A stretch of 50,350 nt of DNA from Lachnospiraceae bacterium. GTDB lineage: Bacteria > Bacillota > Clostridia > Lachnospirales > Lachnospiraceae. Of this stretch, positions 49,112-50,350 are shown piece by piece (within the stretch, counting starts at the first letter, position 1; every line of letters begins with the position of its first letter). The stretch covers positions 1-50,350 of the forward strand of contig JAQYDI010000029.1 of assembly GCA_028724245.1 (NCBI GenBank), written 5' to 3'. The notes below the pieces were generated by a model that saw only the letters and a program-made list of their open reading frames with translations, made no database searches and was not told the DNA's origin. Made by a program: the position numbers and the translations under genes.

Positions 49112-50326
49112 TTACTTCGTCCCATCACCTCCCAGTATTTCCCCGGTATACAGATCTACATCGATATACATTCGATTGGTAAATCCCTCATCAGCAGGAA
49201 AATCAAAGGTGATTTCCCATGCCAAACGGGTAACGGATGCCTGCCTGAAATCATCTGTACTGCTGTCCGTACTGCTGTAAGAGGTAAACCTGTAATTGGG
49301 ATGGGCAATGACAATCTCCGCACTGATTTCTGCATTGCTTACCGCCTGACCCATATCTGTCAGTACCCCTTTTGCAGTCTCCACGGCCTCTTTCTCTGTC
49401 AGCGGTGCATCGCCCTCTTTATGATCGTCCAGCAGAGGCACATAAAATGTATTGCAGAGCACAAAATCTCCGTTTTTCGGATTGATCCCGATACGGACCT
49501 CTTCATAATCATTGGTCAGATGCAGCAATTCTCCATTAATCTCCACATCTGCCTTCCGGCAGAAAGAGTATATCCATGTTTCATTATCGAATTTATTTAC
49601 ATACGTATACTCATATCCCTCCGGACAGGGCAGCTTTTCATACCAGCTGCGGGCCGCAGCCAGCGCATCCTCCTCACTCATCAGGTTTCCCGGAGTTTCT
49701 TCGTCCCCGAAACGATCCGAACTGAGAAAATAACCCGTTTCCCTGTCAAATGTTACAGAAACCTGTCCCTCTCCGTTTTCCAGCGGAAAAGCCGCCATCA
49801 CCTCTTCCCGATTCCACGACTCATCTTTCTGATAACTTATTCTTATCTGAGAAGTATCCACACCTTCTTTTCCGATCAGTTCAAGAATCTCTTCTGTTTT
49901 TTTCAGAAAATACGCATCCGTCAGCTGTTCTGTCTGTGCAGCAGTTTCCCCTGTTTTATCTGATCCTGCTGTTTCTTCCGGTTTATCTGCTTCTTCATTT
50001 TTACCTGCTCCTTCTGTTTTGCCTGTTTCTGCGGTTTCTTTTCCCGCTGCTGCTTCTTCTGTTTTTCCCGTTTCCTGCAGGATATTTCCGGAGGCGTCCA
50101 CATAAGCCTGCTTTTCCTCATCCCACGTATAGGAAATGGTTTCGTTTATCTTTATTATATCTCCCGTGTAGGTATCGGGAGTCGGCAGACGCCAGTTTCC
50201 ATAAGACGCCGCAGCTCCCATTCCGCACAGCAAAACAAGGACAGCCGCCATAATAAGATAAACTTTTCTCCTTTTTCTTCTGCCTGTACCCGTATTCCCA
50301 TTTCCGACACCTGCATTTTCTGCCAT
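49112..50326 (-). CDS. membrane-anchored PepSY/YcdB-like protein, N-terminus uncertain
   Basis: At least 404 residues. A basic cytoplasmic start (GRRKRRK), one transmembrane helix (VYLIMAAVLVLLCGMGAAASY, about 22-42) and a low-complexity Glu/Lys/Thr/Ala linker (about 85-135) precede an extracellular region with two PepSY/YcdB-type segments: MSEEDALAAARSWYEKLPCPEGYEY and LTEKEAVETAKGVLTDMGQAV, each followed by beta strands, ending in MYIDVDLYTGEILGGDG. Such domains are linked to peptidase inhibition or wall-associated control, but no role is shown. ATG 50326 may be internal: the frame stays open to the edge, within an in-frame 30-bp repeat, so the true start may be outside the window. Confidence 0.75.
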   Translation of the reverse strand: MAENAGVGNGNTGTGRRKRRKVYLIMAAVLVLLCGMGAAASYGNWRLPTPDTYTGDIIKINETISYTWDEEKQAYVDASGNILQETGKTEEAAAGKETAETGKTEGAGKNEEADKPEETAGSDKTGETAAQTEQLTDAYFLKKTEEILELIGKEGVDTSQIRISYQKDESWNREEVMAAFPLENGEGQVSVTFDRETGYFLSSDRFGDEETPGNLMSEEDALAAARSWYEKLPCPEGYEYTYVNKFDNETWIYSFCRKADVEINGELLHLTNDYEEVRIGINPKNGDFVLCNTFYVPLLDDHKEGDAPLTEKEAVETAKGVLTDMGQAVSNAEISAEIVIAHPNYRFTSYSSTDSSTDDFRQASVTRLAWEITFDFPADEGFTNRMYIDVDLYTGEILGGDGTK

Positions 50327-50350
50327 TTTCTTTCCGACACCTGCATTTTC
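50301..50350 (-). repeat. in-frame 30-bp tandem repeat at the window edge
   Basis: TTTCCGACACCTGCATTTTC occurs at 50301-50320 and 50331-50350, a 30-bp period. On the minus strand each unit encodes ENAGVG, separated by KKMA, in frame with the PepSY-like protein. The array may continue past the edge. Confidence 0.75.

Noticed and set aside
1-50350. tRNA or rRNA genes
   Set aside because: I saw no tRNA cloverleaf or T-loop GTTCRANYC with a matching acceptor stem and no rRNA sequence; the only clear structured RNA is the T-box leader.

Overview
The window reads as a chromosome segment of a spore-forming, low-to-mid GC Gram-positive gut anaerobe, most likely a clostridium of the Lachnospiraceae type. 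The evidence is a CotS-family spore protein, a YtvI-like AI-2E protein, an archaeal-type ProRS behind a T-box, an ECF S component, an LTA synthase, a Gram-positive RND pump, and AGGAGG ribosome sites throughout. There is no phage, plasmid, CRISPR or rRNA/tRNA gene. Most genes are housekeeping or surface functions; two AT-rich islands stand out.

Layout. 1-6.6 kb: edge fragment, phospho-sugar mutase, CotS-like protein, a repeat-filled noncoding stretch, cyanase (cynS) and CCA-adding enzyme (cca). 6.7-9.2 kb: accessory block with a Uma2 nuclease-like protein, a SUKH-domain immunity-type protein, a streptothricin-acetyltransferase-like GNAT and a MATE transporter remnant. 9.2-17 kb: proS with T-box leader, AI-2E transporter, XRE regulator plus four-helix membrane protein, two-component system, two large palindromic repeats, ECF S component. 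17-25.7 kb: P1 peptidase, autoregulated RND pump/TetR operon, nicotinamidase-like hydrolase, HD-HAD fusion, cupin. 25.8-35.5 kb: peptide-binding lipoprotein, LTA synthase with a CmpB-type membrane protein, ParB-like/BMP fusion, metallophosphoesterase, aroE. 35.8-42 kb: TPR protein, YhcG-type nuclease bracketed by an 80-bp promoter-bearing direct repeat, YwaF-like membrane protein, metal P-type ATPase with CsoR-like operators. 42.1-46.2 kb: AT-rich array of small same-strand genes (leucine-rich protein, GNAT, P-loop kinase, lipoprotein, two acidic proteins, SUFU-domain protein). 46.3-50.35 kb: metNIQ methionine importer and a membrane-anchored PepSY/YcdB-like protein running to the edge.

The most interesting signal is the 42-46 kb array. 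Units there are separated by a conserved ~43-bp imperfect hairpin that begins exactly at the stop codon of the preceding gene. The same spacer separates the GNAT and SUKH genes at 8.1 kb, and a 38-bp exact fragment of one array gene sits just beyond the SUKH gene. SUKH and SUFU are classic immunity folds of polymorphic toxin systems, so these look like two islands of exchangeable immunity cassettes with no toxin or recombinase in view.

Two families of palindromic intergenic repeats (A, about 100 bp; B, about 235 bp), with related ends around ACTGTTCRGA, are scattered through the window in full, mini, half and decayed forms. One mini copy forms a terminator-like hairpin in the leader of the BMP gene.
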